A DNA stretch of 64,000 nt from Porphyra umbilicalis. Lineage: Eukaryota > Rhodophyta > Bangiophyceae > Bangiales > Bangiaceae. The first letter of the stretch is position 1, and the number at the start of each line of letters is the position of its first letter. The stretch spans positions 1 to 64,000 of the forward strand of contig KV919085.1 of the NCBI GenBank assembly GCA_002049455.2, read 5' to 3'. Below the pieces are notes generated by a model. That model was not told the DNA's origin. It saw only the letters and a program-made list of their open reading frames with translations, and made no database searches. A program made the translations under genes and the position numbers. Of the stretch, positions 1 through 10,742 are shown piece by piece.

Positions 1-3000
1 GCGGTGCGCAGCGGCGGGCGGAAGGCATCGGGAGTGCGGGTGTTGCGGCTTCCCCCGCTTCGACGGACGAACAAGAATGCTTAGCGCCGCACGTGAGGGT
101 GAGGATGGTCGGCTGCACGATTTTGATGCTACCACCACCTACTGGCGGGTGTGGTGGACTTGTTGGACCCCCCGGAGACGACTCGAGCGCCGAGGGACAC
201 CCGTGATCCTTGCATACGGCCGATACGCCGCGGTCAGCACGCTTGGCGCTTCGTACAAGTACGCGTGGTGGTGCTGTCGATAGAGCACCCATGTGTGGCA
301 CTGCATGTGTTCTGGGGGTGTGCATGGATGTTAGGGAGGAGGCGGGACCATCGCATTCCGGAAAGCTCCCATGCATTGCGCCCGCACGTGCGCATACGCG
401 TGCTTTGGCTGTGTCTTGGCCGCTGACACGGCGCGCGACAGTATTTGTACCGGCGTCGGCCCATGTGCGGCCGCCAACCTGTACTTTTACGGTGTGTCCA
501 CGTCGTACACATGGTATGCACCCCACAAAGCGTGGTCGGCGCCGCTCCGGCACCGTCTCGTCGCCGCCCACCACCGAGCAGTGATGCACGCACGTGCGGC
601 GTTGGCACAGTTGGCCGTCGCCACGCGTGTGCACGGGAGCAGGCGACGGTGTTTCGGATGGAGGCGATTGCGAGGACGGTACACACACTTTGGTTACGGC
701 CGTGGCTGTGCGGCGCCCCACAGGTCGAGAGGAGGGTGCGGGCTACACCATCGGTCCACGACCGTCCATGCGCGCGGTGCGCAGCGGCGGGCGGAAGGCA
801 TCGGGAGTGCGGGTGTTGCGGCTTCCCCCGCTTCGACGGACGAACAAGAATGCTTAGCGCCGCACGTGAGGGTGAGGATGGTCGGCTGCACGATTTTTAC
901 GCTCACGTTTTGCCTTTGCGTGGGGGTGAATGCGGTGGCCGCCGGTGGGGTCGACGGCGGCGGAGGTTTTGGGACGGCCAACGGTTGGACAATCATCCAC
1001 ACCATCTAAAGCGTCGACCATAGCGCGCACACGTGGTAGTTCGCTCCCGTTGGCGCGCCATAAATGCGTGTGGGCGATGCATGTCGGGCGGCGTGGGGGG
1101 CGAACGAAGCGGAGTTGGGGTAAACGGGGCTATTGAAAACTACTCACTGATTTATGGATGTGTGGGGTGGTTTTAGTTGTATTTTCTCGAAACCGGCCCT
1201 CACGCCCTCTGGGAGAGGGGGGGGGGTGCCTTGATCCGTCCTTGGCTGCGCCCCAACGCTGCCGCTGTTCGCCGTGCTGCCACCCCCTACTGGCGGGTGT
1301 GGTGGACTTGTTGGACCCCCCGGAGACGACTCGAGCGCCGAGGGACACCCGTTGATCCTTGCAAACGGCCGATACGCCGCGGTCAGCACGCTTGGCGCTT
1401 CGTACAAGTACGCGTGGTGGTGCTGTCGATAGAGCACCCACGTGTGGCGCTGCATGTGTTCTGGGGGTGCGCATGGATGTTAGGGAGGAGGCGGGACCAT
1501 CGCATTCCGGAAAGCTCCCATGCATTGCGCCCGCACGTGCGCATACGCGTGCTTTGGCTGTGTCTTGGCCGCTGACACGGCGCGCGAAAGTATTTGTACC
1601 GGCGTCGGCCCATGTGCGGCCGCCAACCTGTACTTTTACGGTGTGTCCACGTCGTACACATGGTATGCACCCCACAAAGCGTGGTCGGCGCCGCTCCGGC
1701 ACCGTCTCGTCGCCGCCCACCACCGAACAGTGATGCACGCACGTGCGGCGTTGGCACAGTTGGCCGTCGCCACGCGTGGGCACGGGAGCAGGCGACGGTG
1801 TTTCGGATGGAGGCGATTGCGAGGACGGTACACACACTTTGGTAACGGCCGTGGCTGTGCGGCGCCCCACATGTCGAGAGGAGGGTGCGGGCTACACCAT
1901 CGGTCCACGACCGTCCATGCGCGCGGTGCGCAGCGGCGGGCGGAAGGCATCGGGAGTGCGGGTGTTGCGGCTTCCCCCGCTTCGACGGACGAACAAGAAT
2001 GCTTAGCGCCGCACGTGAGGGTGAGGATGGTCGGCTGCACGATTTTGATGCTACCACCACCTACTGGCGGGTGTGGTGGACTTGTTGGACCCCCCGGAGA
2101 CGACTTGAGCGCCGAGGGACACCCGCTGATCCTTGCATACGGCCGATACGCCGCGGTCAGCACGCTTGGCGCTTCGTACAAGTACGCGTGGTGGTGCTGT
2201 CGATAGAGCACCCACGTGTGGCACTGCATGTGTTCTGGGGGTGCGCATGGATGTTAGGGAGGAGGCGGGACCATCGCATTCCGGAAAGCTCCCATGCATT
2301 GCGCCCGCACGTGCGCATACGCGTGCTTTGGCTGTGTCTTGGCCGCTGACACGGCGCGCGAAAGTATTTGTACCGGCGTCGGCCCATGTGCGGCCGCCAA
2401 CCTGTACTTTTACGGTGTGTCCACGTCGTACACATGGTATGCACCCCACAAAGCGTGGTCGGCGCCGCTCCGGCACCGTCTCGTCGCCACCCACCACCGA
2501 GCAGTGATGCACGCACGTGCGGCGTTGGCACAGTTGGCCGTCGCCTCGCGTGTGCACGGGAGCAGGCGACGGTGTTTCGGATGGAGGCGATTGCGAGGAC
2601 GGTACACACACTTTGGTAACGGCCGTGGCTGTGCGGCGCCCCACAGGTCGAGAGGAGGGTGCGGGCTACACCATCGGTCCACGACCGTCCATGCGCGCGG
2701 TGCGCAGCGGCGGGCGGAAGGCATCGGGAGTGCGGGTGTTGCGGCTTCCCCCGCTTCGACGGACGAACAAGAATGCTTAGCGCCGCACGTGAGGGTGAGG
2801 ATGGTCGGCTGCACGATTTTGACGCTCACGTTTTGCCTTTGCGTGGGGGTGAATGCGGTGGCCGCCGGTGGGGTCGACGATGGCGGAGGTTTTGAGACGG
2901 CCAACGGTTGGACAAGCATCCACACCATCTAAAGCGTCGACCATAGCGCGCACACGTGGTAGTTCGCTCCCGTTGGCGCGCCATAAATGCGCGTGGGCGA

Positions 3001-3712
3001 CGCATGTCGGGCGGCGTGGGGGGCGAACGAAGCGGAGTTGGGGTAAACGGGGCTACTGAAAACTACTCACTGATTTATGGATGTGTGGGGTGGTTTTAGT
3101 TGTATTATCTCAAAACCGCCCCTCACGCCCTCTGGGAGGGCGGGGGGGGTGCCTTGATCCGTCCGTGGCTGCGCCCCAACGCTGCCGCTGTTCGCCGTGG
3201 TACCACCACCTACTGACGGGGGTGGTGGACTTGTTGGACCCCCCGGAGACGACTCGAGCGCCGAGGGACACCCGTTGATCCTTGCATACGGCCGATACGC
3301 CGCGGTCAGCACGGTTGGTGCTTCGTACAAGTACGCGTGGTGGTGCTGTCGATAGAGAACCCACGTGTGGCACTGCATGTGTTCTGGGGGTGCGCATGGA
3401 TGTTAGGGAGGAGGCGGGACCATCGCATTCCGGAAAGCTCCCATGCATTGCGCCCGCACGTGCGCATACGCGTGCTTTGGCTGTGTCTTGGCCGCTGACA
3501 CGGCGCGCGAAAGTATTTGTACCGGCGTCGGCCCATGTGCGGCCGCCAACCTGTACTTTTATGGTGTGTCCTTGTCGTACACATGGTATGCACCCCACAA
3601 AGCGTGGTCAGCGCCGCTCCGCCACCGTCTCGTCGCCGCCCACCACCGAACAGTGATGCACGCACGTGCGGCGTTGGCACAGTTGGCCGTCGCCACGCGT
3701 GTGCACGGGAGG
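1..3712. repeat. Satellite-like tandem array, left block
   Basis: Tandem units are recognised by the anchor TACTGGCGGGTGTGG or a close variant at 140, 1288, 2062 and 3211, giving spacings of 1148, 774 and 1149 bp. The 774-bp unit lacks a segment of about 375 bp (the part with TCACTGATTTATGG and the G-run). The same deletion junction appears at about 125-131 and 2046-2053, so long and short units alternate and form a higher-order period of about 1922 bp (base 1 repeats at 1923). Units look over 95% identical by eye. Open frames of 150-246 codons occur on both strands in most units, but they follow from the GC content and DNA-level conservation and are not convincing genes. The block ends where the gypsy 5' LTR starts. 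Confidence 0.9.
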
Positions 3713-4103
3713 TGTAGCATATCTCTGCTCCCTATTGGCATTCGGCCACGAGTAGCCCCCTTGACTGGCCGAATCCACGGATTTGTGTGACTCGGCTTGT
3801 GGCACGCCCTTTGGGGGGGTATTTCCGCATTGTTTATTTTTTATTGCTTGTTTGCTTGCCTGTCTTCTTTGTCTGCCGGCACTCATTACGATCGCTTGAT
3901 CGGATGGTCGATCGACCAGTGCTTTCGTTTGTATTAAACCACCGTGGGTCCGGGGTCGCCGTCGTGGGCACCACCCGGCTCCCCATCGGATGCCCTTCAA
4001 CAAAAGATCTTCTTCCTCGCCGCGACGGCGATAGAACTCGCTTTATTGCTTGGCTACGGTCGGTCTCAGTACACTGGTAATTGAACTAACGTTATTAATA
4101 CCA
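3713..4103 (+). repeat. 5' LTR of the gypsy element
   Basis: This 391-bp direct repeat matches 12200-12590. It begins TGTAGCATATC and ends in ATACCA, giving the canonical TG...CA termini. The TATTTTTTATTGC tract near 3830 is the most AT-rich part and could hold the promoter or poly(A) signals, but no site can be fixed. Confidence 0.9.
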
Positions 4104-4107
4104 CATT

Positions 4108-4125
4108 TGGTGGGGCAGCAGGGGA
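4108..4125 (+). other. Putative primer-binding site
   Basis: TGGTGGGGCAGCAGGGG lies 4 bp after the 5' LTR. Its complement reads as a plausible tRNA 3' end (CTGCCCC acceptor strand, A discriminator, CCA), with CCCTG as T-stem strand. The tRNA identity is unknown. The leader from 4126 to 4335 holds diverged repeats of GGCGCGC(A/G)GGGCGTAAGCC and no gene. Confidence 0.6.
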
Positions 4126-4335
4126 TACCCTTGCCTTCATCGTGCCTCGCGGCACGGTGTCCCCGAGAACTTTCTCGCTGCCTCGTGGCATTGTGACGGT
4201 GTCGATAGGGTCGCTTGGCGCGCGGGGCGTAAGCCATCGGCTTGTGCGCGTGGTGCCGGGGGCATCACGGTTGAGATCTCCGACGTTGGCGCGCAGGGCG
4301 TAAGCCAAGTCAGAACACTTTGTTCAGGTCCCAGT

Positions 4336-6015
4336 ATGTCTACTGGTGGTACCGGCGGCACTCGGCGAGCCAGAGACGGCAAGTTGCCATCTGGCTACCG
4401 GCCGCCGGGCGGGGGACAAGGCAATCCTGCCGCCTCCGACGCCCGAACGAACGGTGCTCCAACTCCTCCCGTCCCTGCGGATCAAGCGGCCTCTGGGCAG
4501 ATGCAGGTGGTGGATAGCCTGAAGGCGGCCGTTGAAGCACTTCAACGACGCCTAACGGCCCAAGAACAGACTAACGAGTCTCTGGCGCGAGCCAATGACA
4601 AGTTGGTCGACGACGTCGAGGCCCTGCGCAAGGTCGACTCCCATGAGGAGGAACGCCGTGTGGCTAAGTCTCGCCGCCAGTCCGGCGACAAGACCAAGGA
4701 TGTCAAGAAGACGAGCAAGGTGATTAAGGACAAGTCCGTCCGCAAGGACGCTCCGGCTAACGCCGCGCTTTCCTCATCTTCCGACGATTCCGCTTCTGGG
4801 TCAAGCCCGACATCGTCAGACGACGACAACCCCAACGCGACGGACACGTCCTCTTCGGACGATGGCCACGGGCCCCCACACCCGCCGTCGCCCCCAAGTG
4901 GGTCCTCGCCGAGCGACAGCTCGAGCGAGGCGGACGCGGCCGCGCGCAAGCGCCCCGCGCGCCCCACCAAACGGAAGGAGCGACTTGAAAAAGCCGATAG
5001 GATCAAGGTGATCCGCCCGACTAATAGCCGCTTCAAGACACTCCTGGACTACAGGACGTACTTCCTGATCCACCGTCAACTGAAGTATACGCCGAAAGAG
5101 GCACAGCGGTCGCACCGTCTCAACAAACGTTTGGACGGAGCGTGCTATGGGCAACAGCTCTTCACTGGAGCCCTGCCCTTGGGCATCTTCACGTTCCTGA
5201 CGACCTTTCGCCGCGCATGCGACGCGGCTGGGCTGACGCACGGTCAAGCCCTTCCGCTTATGGTCTTTAGACTAGCCGGCAACGCCAAGATGGCCTTCTC
5301 CGGCGCGCTAAACAGCACCCTCGGACGTAAGCGTTACGCCATCCGTACCTACGGAGATGCCGTCAACTGGCTTCTTTCGAAGTATGCGACACACGTCACC
5401 ATGGCTAACGCCTATCAAGACATCATTACGATGAAGCAACAAGACAACGAGGCGCCCACGGCCTTTGGTCATCGCCTGGAAAAGCAATGCGACCTCCTGA
5501 ACGGTTTGTACGACAACCAAGAAGTTAAGGATGTCTTCATCACTGGTCTTTCGGACCTTGTGCAATCGCACGTCCGGGTACTGAACGACCAGTTCCCCGA
5601 CCGAACACTGTCCGAGACGGTCGCCACCGCCCAGATGTACTGGGACGGCACCAACAAGTTGCGCTTGCAACTCAAGATTACCCGCCCCACGGCGATCAAA
5701 ATCGCTTGCGCGACACAAGACCAGCGGACGACGACGATACGACCGTTCACACCGGTTCGCACCCCGCCGCCCCCTCGGGCCGCCGTCCCTCAAGCCAATC
5801 GGGCTGACATCTGTTACAACTGTAACAAGCCGGGGCACTTCGCCGCACAGTGTGCCGAGCCTTATCGCCCTCGCGAGCGTCGGCAACCGCCTATCGGCGT
5901 TCATGCCCTTGCCGACGGTAACGTCGAGGAAGACGAGGTCGAGCATCCGGCCGACGCCGTGGACGACTCGAAAAACGTCTACGCCGGGTGCCCGACTTGG
6001 GGTTGCCCGGCGTAA
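4336..6015 (+). CDS. Gypsy Gag polyprotein
   Basis: A 559-residue open frame that begins at an ATG in the context CAGTATGTC and has no internal stop. Residues about 55-100 are a likely coiled coil rich in Leu, Glu and Gln. Residues about 100-210 are a Lys-rich then Ser/Asp-rich acidic linker. Residues about 225-440 have the spacing of a retrotransposon capsid domain. A single CCHC zinc knuckle (CYNCNKPGHFAAQC) starts at residue 493 and would bind the genomic RNA. The stop lies after the pol frame has opened, and pol is in the -1 frame relative to gag, so Gag-Pol was probably made by frameshifting. Gag is intact while pol is broken, so this copy could supply capsid but no enzymes. Confidence 0.9.
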   Translation: MSTGGTGGTRRARDGKLPSGYRPPGGGQGNPAASDARTNGAPTPPVPADQAASGQMQVVDSLKAAVEALQRRLTAQEQTNESLARANDKLVDDVEALRKVDSHEEERRVAKSRRQSGDKTKDVKKTSKVIKDKSVRKDAPANAALSSSSDDSASGSSPTSSDDDNPNATDTSSSDDGHGPPHPPSPPSGSSPSDSSSEADAAARKRPARPTKRKERLEKADRIKVIRPTNSRFKTLLDYRTYFLIHRQLKYTPKEAQRSHRLNKRLDGACYGQQLFTGALPLGIFTFLTTFRRACDAAGLTHGQALPLMVFRLAGNAKMAFSGALNSTLGRKRYAIRTYGDAVNWLLSKYATHVTMANAYQDIITMKQQDNEAPTAFGHRLEKQCDLLNGLYDNQEVKDVFITGLSDLVQSHVRVLNDQFPDRTLSETVATAQMYWDGTNKLRLQLKITRPTAIKIACATQDQRTTTIRPFTPVRTPPPPRAAVPQANRADICYNCNKPGHFAAQCAEPYRPRERRQPPIGVHALADGNVEEDEVEHPADAVDDSKNVYAGCPTWGCPA

Positions 6016-6253
6016 CGCGAAAGCGTACAGTGACAAGACTCTTACGTCGTGCCCTTCGGCACTATCAGATCGCAGCCACGTTAGGCCCATGCCTGCGCGT
6101 GATGCGAAGTTGCCGCCCTGTCTTAGACACGGGCGCCGGGGTGAACATAGTGCGAACTAGTGTTCTCCCTTCGAACTGGATGGCTTACGCCAAAGAGTTG
6201 ACTTCGCTTCCGCGCATCCGAGATGCAAACAACAATCGTCTTGTGACGAAGTA

Positions 6254-6425
6254 TTGCTGTCTTCCCAATTTTGGCCGATGCCGTCGATGTCAAGAGGGAT
6301 GATCAACTGTGCGAAACAGTTTCTCGGCCATCCATTCAGCCGGATAAAGTCGTTGGACCAATGGGCAGTTGACCAAGAGCCTGTCTTGACTTCTACCACA
6401 TCGGCCAAAATTGGAAGGACAGCAA
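6254..6425. mobile_element. 172-bp TA-flanked MITE inside gypsy pol
   Basis: Terminal inverted repeats of 27 bp (25 matches) start TTGCTGTC and end GGCCGATG inwards. Weaker symmetry continues to about 45 bp (the GTCAAGA motif on both sides). It is flanked by TA at 6252-6253 and 6426-6427. Element plus one TA is 174 bp, or 58 codons, and removing it leaves the protease-RT linker in frame, so it is a clean later insertion. Size, TIRs and TA target fit a non-autonomous Tc1/mariner-type (Stowaway-like) element. It has no coding capacity. Confidence 0.85.
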
Positions 6426-9400
6426 TATGCCATACATCTGTATGTAGACACCGAAGGTGTGCGTCTATTTGACCGATTGCTCGTTGCCGACAACTTGTCA
6501 GTCCCGTGCATTCTTGGCACCGAATTCATTGAACAAAACACCGACGGCATTCTGCCGCGCTTGTGCAAGATCGTCTGGCAAGAGCACGTGCGATGCACGG
6601 AAGAGCAACCTCGGCCAACGCCGGTCTTAGCTTGTCTTAGCGACAGCGCGTGGGACCGCCACTGGAAAGATAAACCCGCTCGGGTTCAAGCCTGCAAACA
6701 GGTGCGTGTCAACGGACACAAGGAGGAGTGGATCATGGCCACGTGCGACACGCCTGGTATGGTTACCATCACACCGAAAATTCGGTTGTGCCGACACAAG
6801 TCCATGGCAGTCGCCCGCGGCATCGCCATCGTCAAACCGGACGAACCATTCCTGGTCAAGTTATGCAACTTCGGCAAGGACCAAGTCATTGTTCGCAAGA
6901 ACTCTACCTTGGGGTTTGCAGAACCCTACCAAGGGCCGATGCTTTCCACCGTCTTGGATGACAACACCCCGAAGGGTGGAACCGATAACTCATCGGACGA
7001 CGCGAGTCGTGACCCACTTGAGGACCTCGACCTCAGTGAGGCCCCCGAGTACCTGCACAAGCAGATTCGAGACATGCTGAAGACGCATTCGTCGATGTGG
7101 GATGGAACCCGTGGCGCCATCCGTGCTACGGAGCACGCCATCGTCACTCCTCCCGACGCTCTGCCCATACGGGCCCAACCCTACCGCACCGGGTCGTTCA
7201 AACGGCAGATCATCGCTGATCAGATCAACAAGATGTTGAAGCTCAACGTCATTGCCCCTAGCCATAGTGCTTGGGCAAGCCGCGTGGTAATTGTAGCAAA
7301 GAAGAACGACAAAGCCCGATTCTGTGTCGACTATCGTCGGTTAACCAACACCACCAAGAAGTATGCGTATCCCTTGCCTCGGATGGAGGACTGCCTCGAC
7401 TCCTTGGGATATGCCCAGGTGTTCACGTCTCTCGACTGTACCGCGGGGTACTGGCAAGTACCCTTACGCCAGGACGACCAAGAGAAGACAGCGTTCACAA
7501 CGCATTGGGGTATATACCACTGGTTATCCATGCCTTTCGGCTTGAAGAACTTGCCCGCTACCTTTCAGCGCGCGTTGGATATTATCCTCTCGGGCTTGAA
7601 GTGGCAGATATGCCTTGTCTACTTAGACAAAGTCATCATCTTCCCCGCCAACGCGGAACAACACGTCAAAGACGCTGACACGGTTCTTCATCGTCTCCGC
7701 GAAGCCGGGGTCACCCTCAACTTGGAAAAGTGCACGTGGTTCTCCGATGAGGTCGAGTACCTAGGACACATTGTCCGCCCCGGGCAACTGCACGTGCACA
7801 ACAAGAACGTGGATGCTCTGAAGCATGCCAAGTTCCCAACCACAAAGACCCAGCTGAAAAGCTTCTTGGGCATGTGCAACGTCTATTGACGGTTTGTCAA
7901 AGACTTTGCCAAACGAGCAAAGCCCCTGAACGCCCTGACTAGGGCCGAGATCCCACCGGATTTACCACCACGGACGGACGTGGCTATCACCGCCTTCGAC
8001 GACCTTCGCAACGCACTGTTGTGCCCACCGGTACTTGCCTTGCCGAAGGCCAATCGGAAGCTCGTCGTTGACGTGGACGCATGCGCCGACCAAGTTGGCT
8101 GTACCCTCCTCCAAGAGGAGCCGGGCGAACTGCTTCACCCTGTCGGGTATTGGAGCCGAGGACTCACTGCTGCAGAGCAAAACTACTCCACCACGGAGCG
8201 AGAATGCCTCTGCGTCGTGTTGGCTGTCCTCAAGTTGAGGCACTTCCTCGACGGGCAACGGTTCCTCATCTGATCGGATCACCAAGCACTTAGCTGGATC
8301 TACAGCACGACCCACTCAAGCGGACGCTTGATGCGATGGCGACTTCGCCTCGCCGAATACACATTCGATATGGTTTATAAACCAGGTGCATCTCACCACT
8401 TGCCCGACTTCCTGTCGCGCGCCTCTACGGTGGCGCCGCCAGAAGATATCCATGATGATATACCTTGTCTGGCATTGGCCGAGACGGCCAACGGCTTAAG
8501 AACGGGGAGGTACACGGGTACCGACACACCGGAACCGGAGGAGTTCGACGATGTTGTCGAAGCACAACAAACAGACGACTTCTGCGTCGAGATGTCCACT
8601 CGCGTGGAGCGCGGAACGGCCAAGGCCTCCTTTCGCGATGAGCATCACGCTCTGTACCGCCGTGCGCCTTACGGCAATCAACTGGTTATTCCAAAGTCTC
8701 TACGCGAACGCGTGTTGACCCTCGAGCACCACGCAACCGTGGCCGCCCATCCTGGTATGAATCGGATGTATTACACAATGCGTAAGGCATACTACTGGCC
8801 TTCAATGGTGACGGATATTCATTCGACCATCACCAAATGCACAACGTGTGCGCAAAATCGCCTCGCCTTGCGGCGACACACCACGCCCTTGACCCTGTTC
8901 CAGGCTACCGAGCCTTTCACGGAGCTTTCCGTTGACATCTTTGGGCCCATCCCGGCCGCCAAGAAGGGCAATCGCTTCATCTTGGTTATCACCGACCGCT
9001 TCGCCAAGCTCACCAAGTGCGTCGCCTTGCGGCGAATCACGGCCATGTCCGTGGCGTCAGCCATCATCGACGCGTGGGTGTCAACCTACGGGCCACCGGA
9101 CCGGATCCTATCGGACCAAGAGCCCCAGTTCATGTCGAACTTCTTCATCGCTGTGATGAAAATGCTTGGCATTGAAACGGCTCGCACCACGGCGTATCAT
9201 CCCCAAACAAATGGGCAAGTCGAACGGTACAACCGTACCATGGCTACTCAGCTGCGACACTCCGTCGCCGACGACCCATCACGATGGGATGAGCTACTCC
9301 CGGTAATAACCATGGCGTATAATAGCCAACCACATTGGTCGACGGGCATCGCCCCATTTGAGCTCGTTATCCCAAGGCGGATCCCCAACCTCACGGTTCG

Positions 9401-9953
9401 CAACTTGCCCGCGGGCACTCCGCTTACCAATAAGGGAACGCTCAAGGATGGGTCACCCCTAGCTCGCAAACGCGAGTTCATGGCCCGCCTGCGCAAGCAG
9501 ATCCCCATAGTGGTCGAGGCCTTGCGTAAGACGCAACAACGTTACGAACGTAACTTCGACCATTGGGTCGCAACCCGCAATGCGGACGTCAAGATCGGCG
9601 ACTACGTATACACGAAAAACCACGATCGGCAGAACAAGCCGCAAAGCAAAGCCATTGGACCCTTTGTGGTCATCGACGCAGACGCGGACGCCTCCACGTT
9701 TGTCATTGACATTGACGGCGAGGAGAAACGCGTCAGCAGTGACCATGTCACCCCAGCTCCTCGTCCAACGACGAGGGACACGGTTCCACACCCCCTGCTA
9801 GATGGTCTAGACCAACGCAAGTCACCCCCGGCAACTGCCGATGAGTATGTGATCGACAAACTCCTAGGCTTACGCCAGACGGGTGACAGCTATCGCGCTA
9901 AGGTGCGCTGGTTCGACTACGGGTCGAAGGACGACACCTGGGAACCCCTGTAG

Positions 9954-10742
9954 ATCCTCGCCCGCAACCTGGTGGTGCGTTTCCTTCGTCAGAAGAAGAA
10001 GCATGTACCCGGGTACGAATGGCAAACGCCAACGCGACGAAGTCGCCGACAGGCCGGGCTCACAACCGTGGCCAACATCGTCACGGACTCCACGTGGATA
10101 CGCACTAACCAGCATGTCCATGTTACCGGGGACGGAGTTATCCATGCCGATGTCTCGTGGACAGACTCAAGTACAGCCGCCGCAATTAAGGAAGTAATTC
10201 CTGTCGCGTGGCTCAAGTCCACCCTGCCGTCCATGATGCGCAACTTTGCGTATGACCCCCGACTTGCCTTGCGGCATTTCCCTAGGCTGAACCGTGTTTA
10301 CGGCCCGTACACATATGTGTGGCCGAAATCCGCACGAGCGACACTGATCGGGAGCGATCCCCCTGTACCAGTGCTCCCCATCGGGTTTCTGGTACCTCCG
10401 GTACAACACTTGGACTCAGTCCTTCGACGCTTGGTAACAACCACAGAGGAAGCAACCGTGGTAATACCACAATGGACCAACACCAGTTGGTACGCTACTG
10501 CCATACGCGCATGTTTCGAGTACGAAGTGCTTTTATCAGCAGACGCAAGGGATACAAATCCCACAACATGGGCCGTGATGGCCTGCCACTTCTCACATCG
10601 CTATGATGACTGCCGGAAAACTGCGACGTATATACGTCGGGTGTGCGCGCGAGCGCGGTTGAGGACGCAAAGGTCGTACAGACTCTGGTCAACAATGACC
10701 GGGATCCCATCGACCACCCCGGTCGGGCCAACGTGCGCGTAG
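9954..10742 (+). other. Extra C-terminal domain of gypsy Pol, DIRS/Dam-like layout
   Basis: After the chromodomain stop the same frame stays open for about 262 codons. The first residues (LVVRFLRQKKK) still belong to the chromodomain tail. Further on are a segment with a FPRLNRVYGPYT pattern, a Pro-rich turn and VVIPQWTNTSWY followed by a helix-like stretch. This order resembles the domain behind RNase H in DIRS-type elements, often annotated as a Dam-like methylase, where the motif is a hydrophobic strand, P-x-W, then W-Y. That match was made by eye. No SAM-binding motif is obvious, so enzymatic activity is not claimed. Confidence 0.5.

Larger units (their letters stand above)
5988..10742 (+). 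pseudogene. Gypsy Pol (PR-RT-RNH-IN-chromodomain plus extra domain), broken
   Basis: One frame runs from about 5988 to 10742 and overlaps the end of gag by at least 28 bases. Visible parts are protease (LDTGAG, about 6123), RT (FCVDYRRL, MPFGLKN), RNase H (VDVDACAD, TTERE, SDHQALSW), integrase with an HHCC finger (about 8720-8860) and DDE residues (VDIFGP, SDQEPQF, QTNGQVERYN), then a chromodomain (about 9843-9990, EYVIDKLLGLR). Breaks are an insertion at 6254-6425 that brings a stop at 6300, TGA at 7887 and 8271, and TAG at 9951. The RT box reads YLDK instead of YLDD, so one catalytic aspartate is lost. The two TGA codons fit CGA to TGA change at CpG. The frame reopens at once after each stop. 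Confidence 0.9.

Noticed and set aside
1..3700. Many 150-246-codon frames on both strands of the satellite units, read as genes
   Set aside because: They overlap on both strands, carry no domain motifs and follow DNA-level identity of the repeat.
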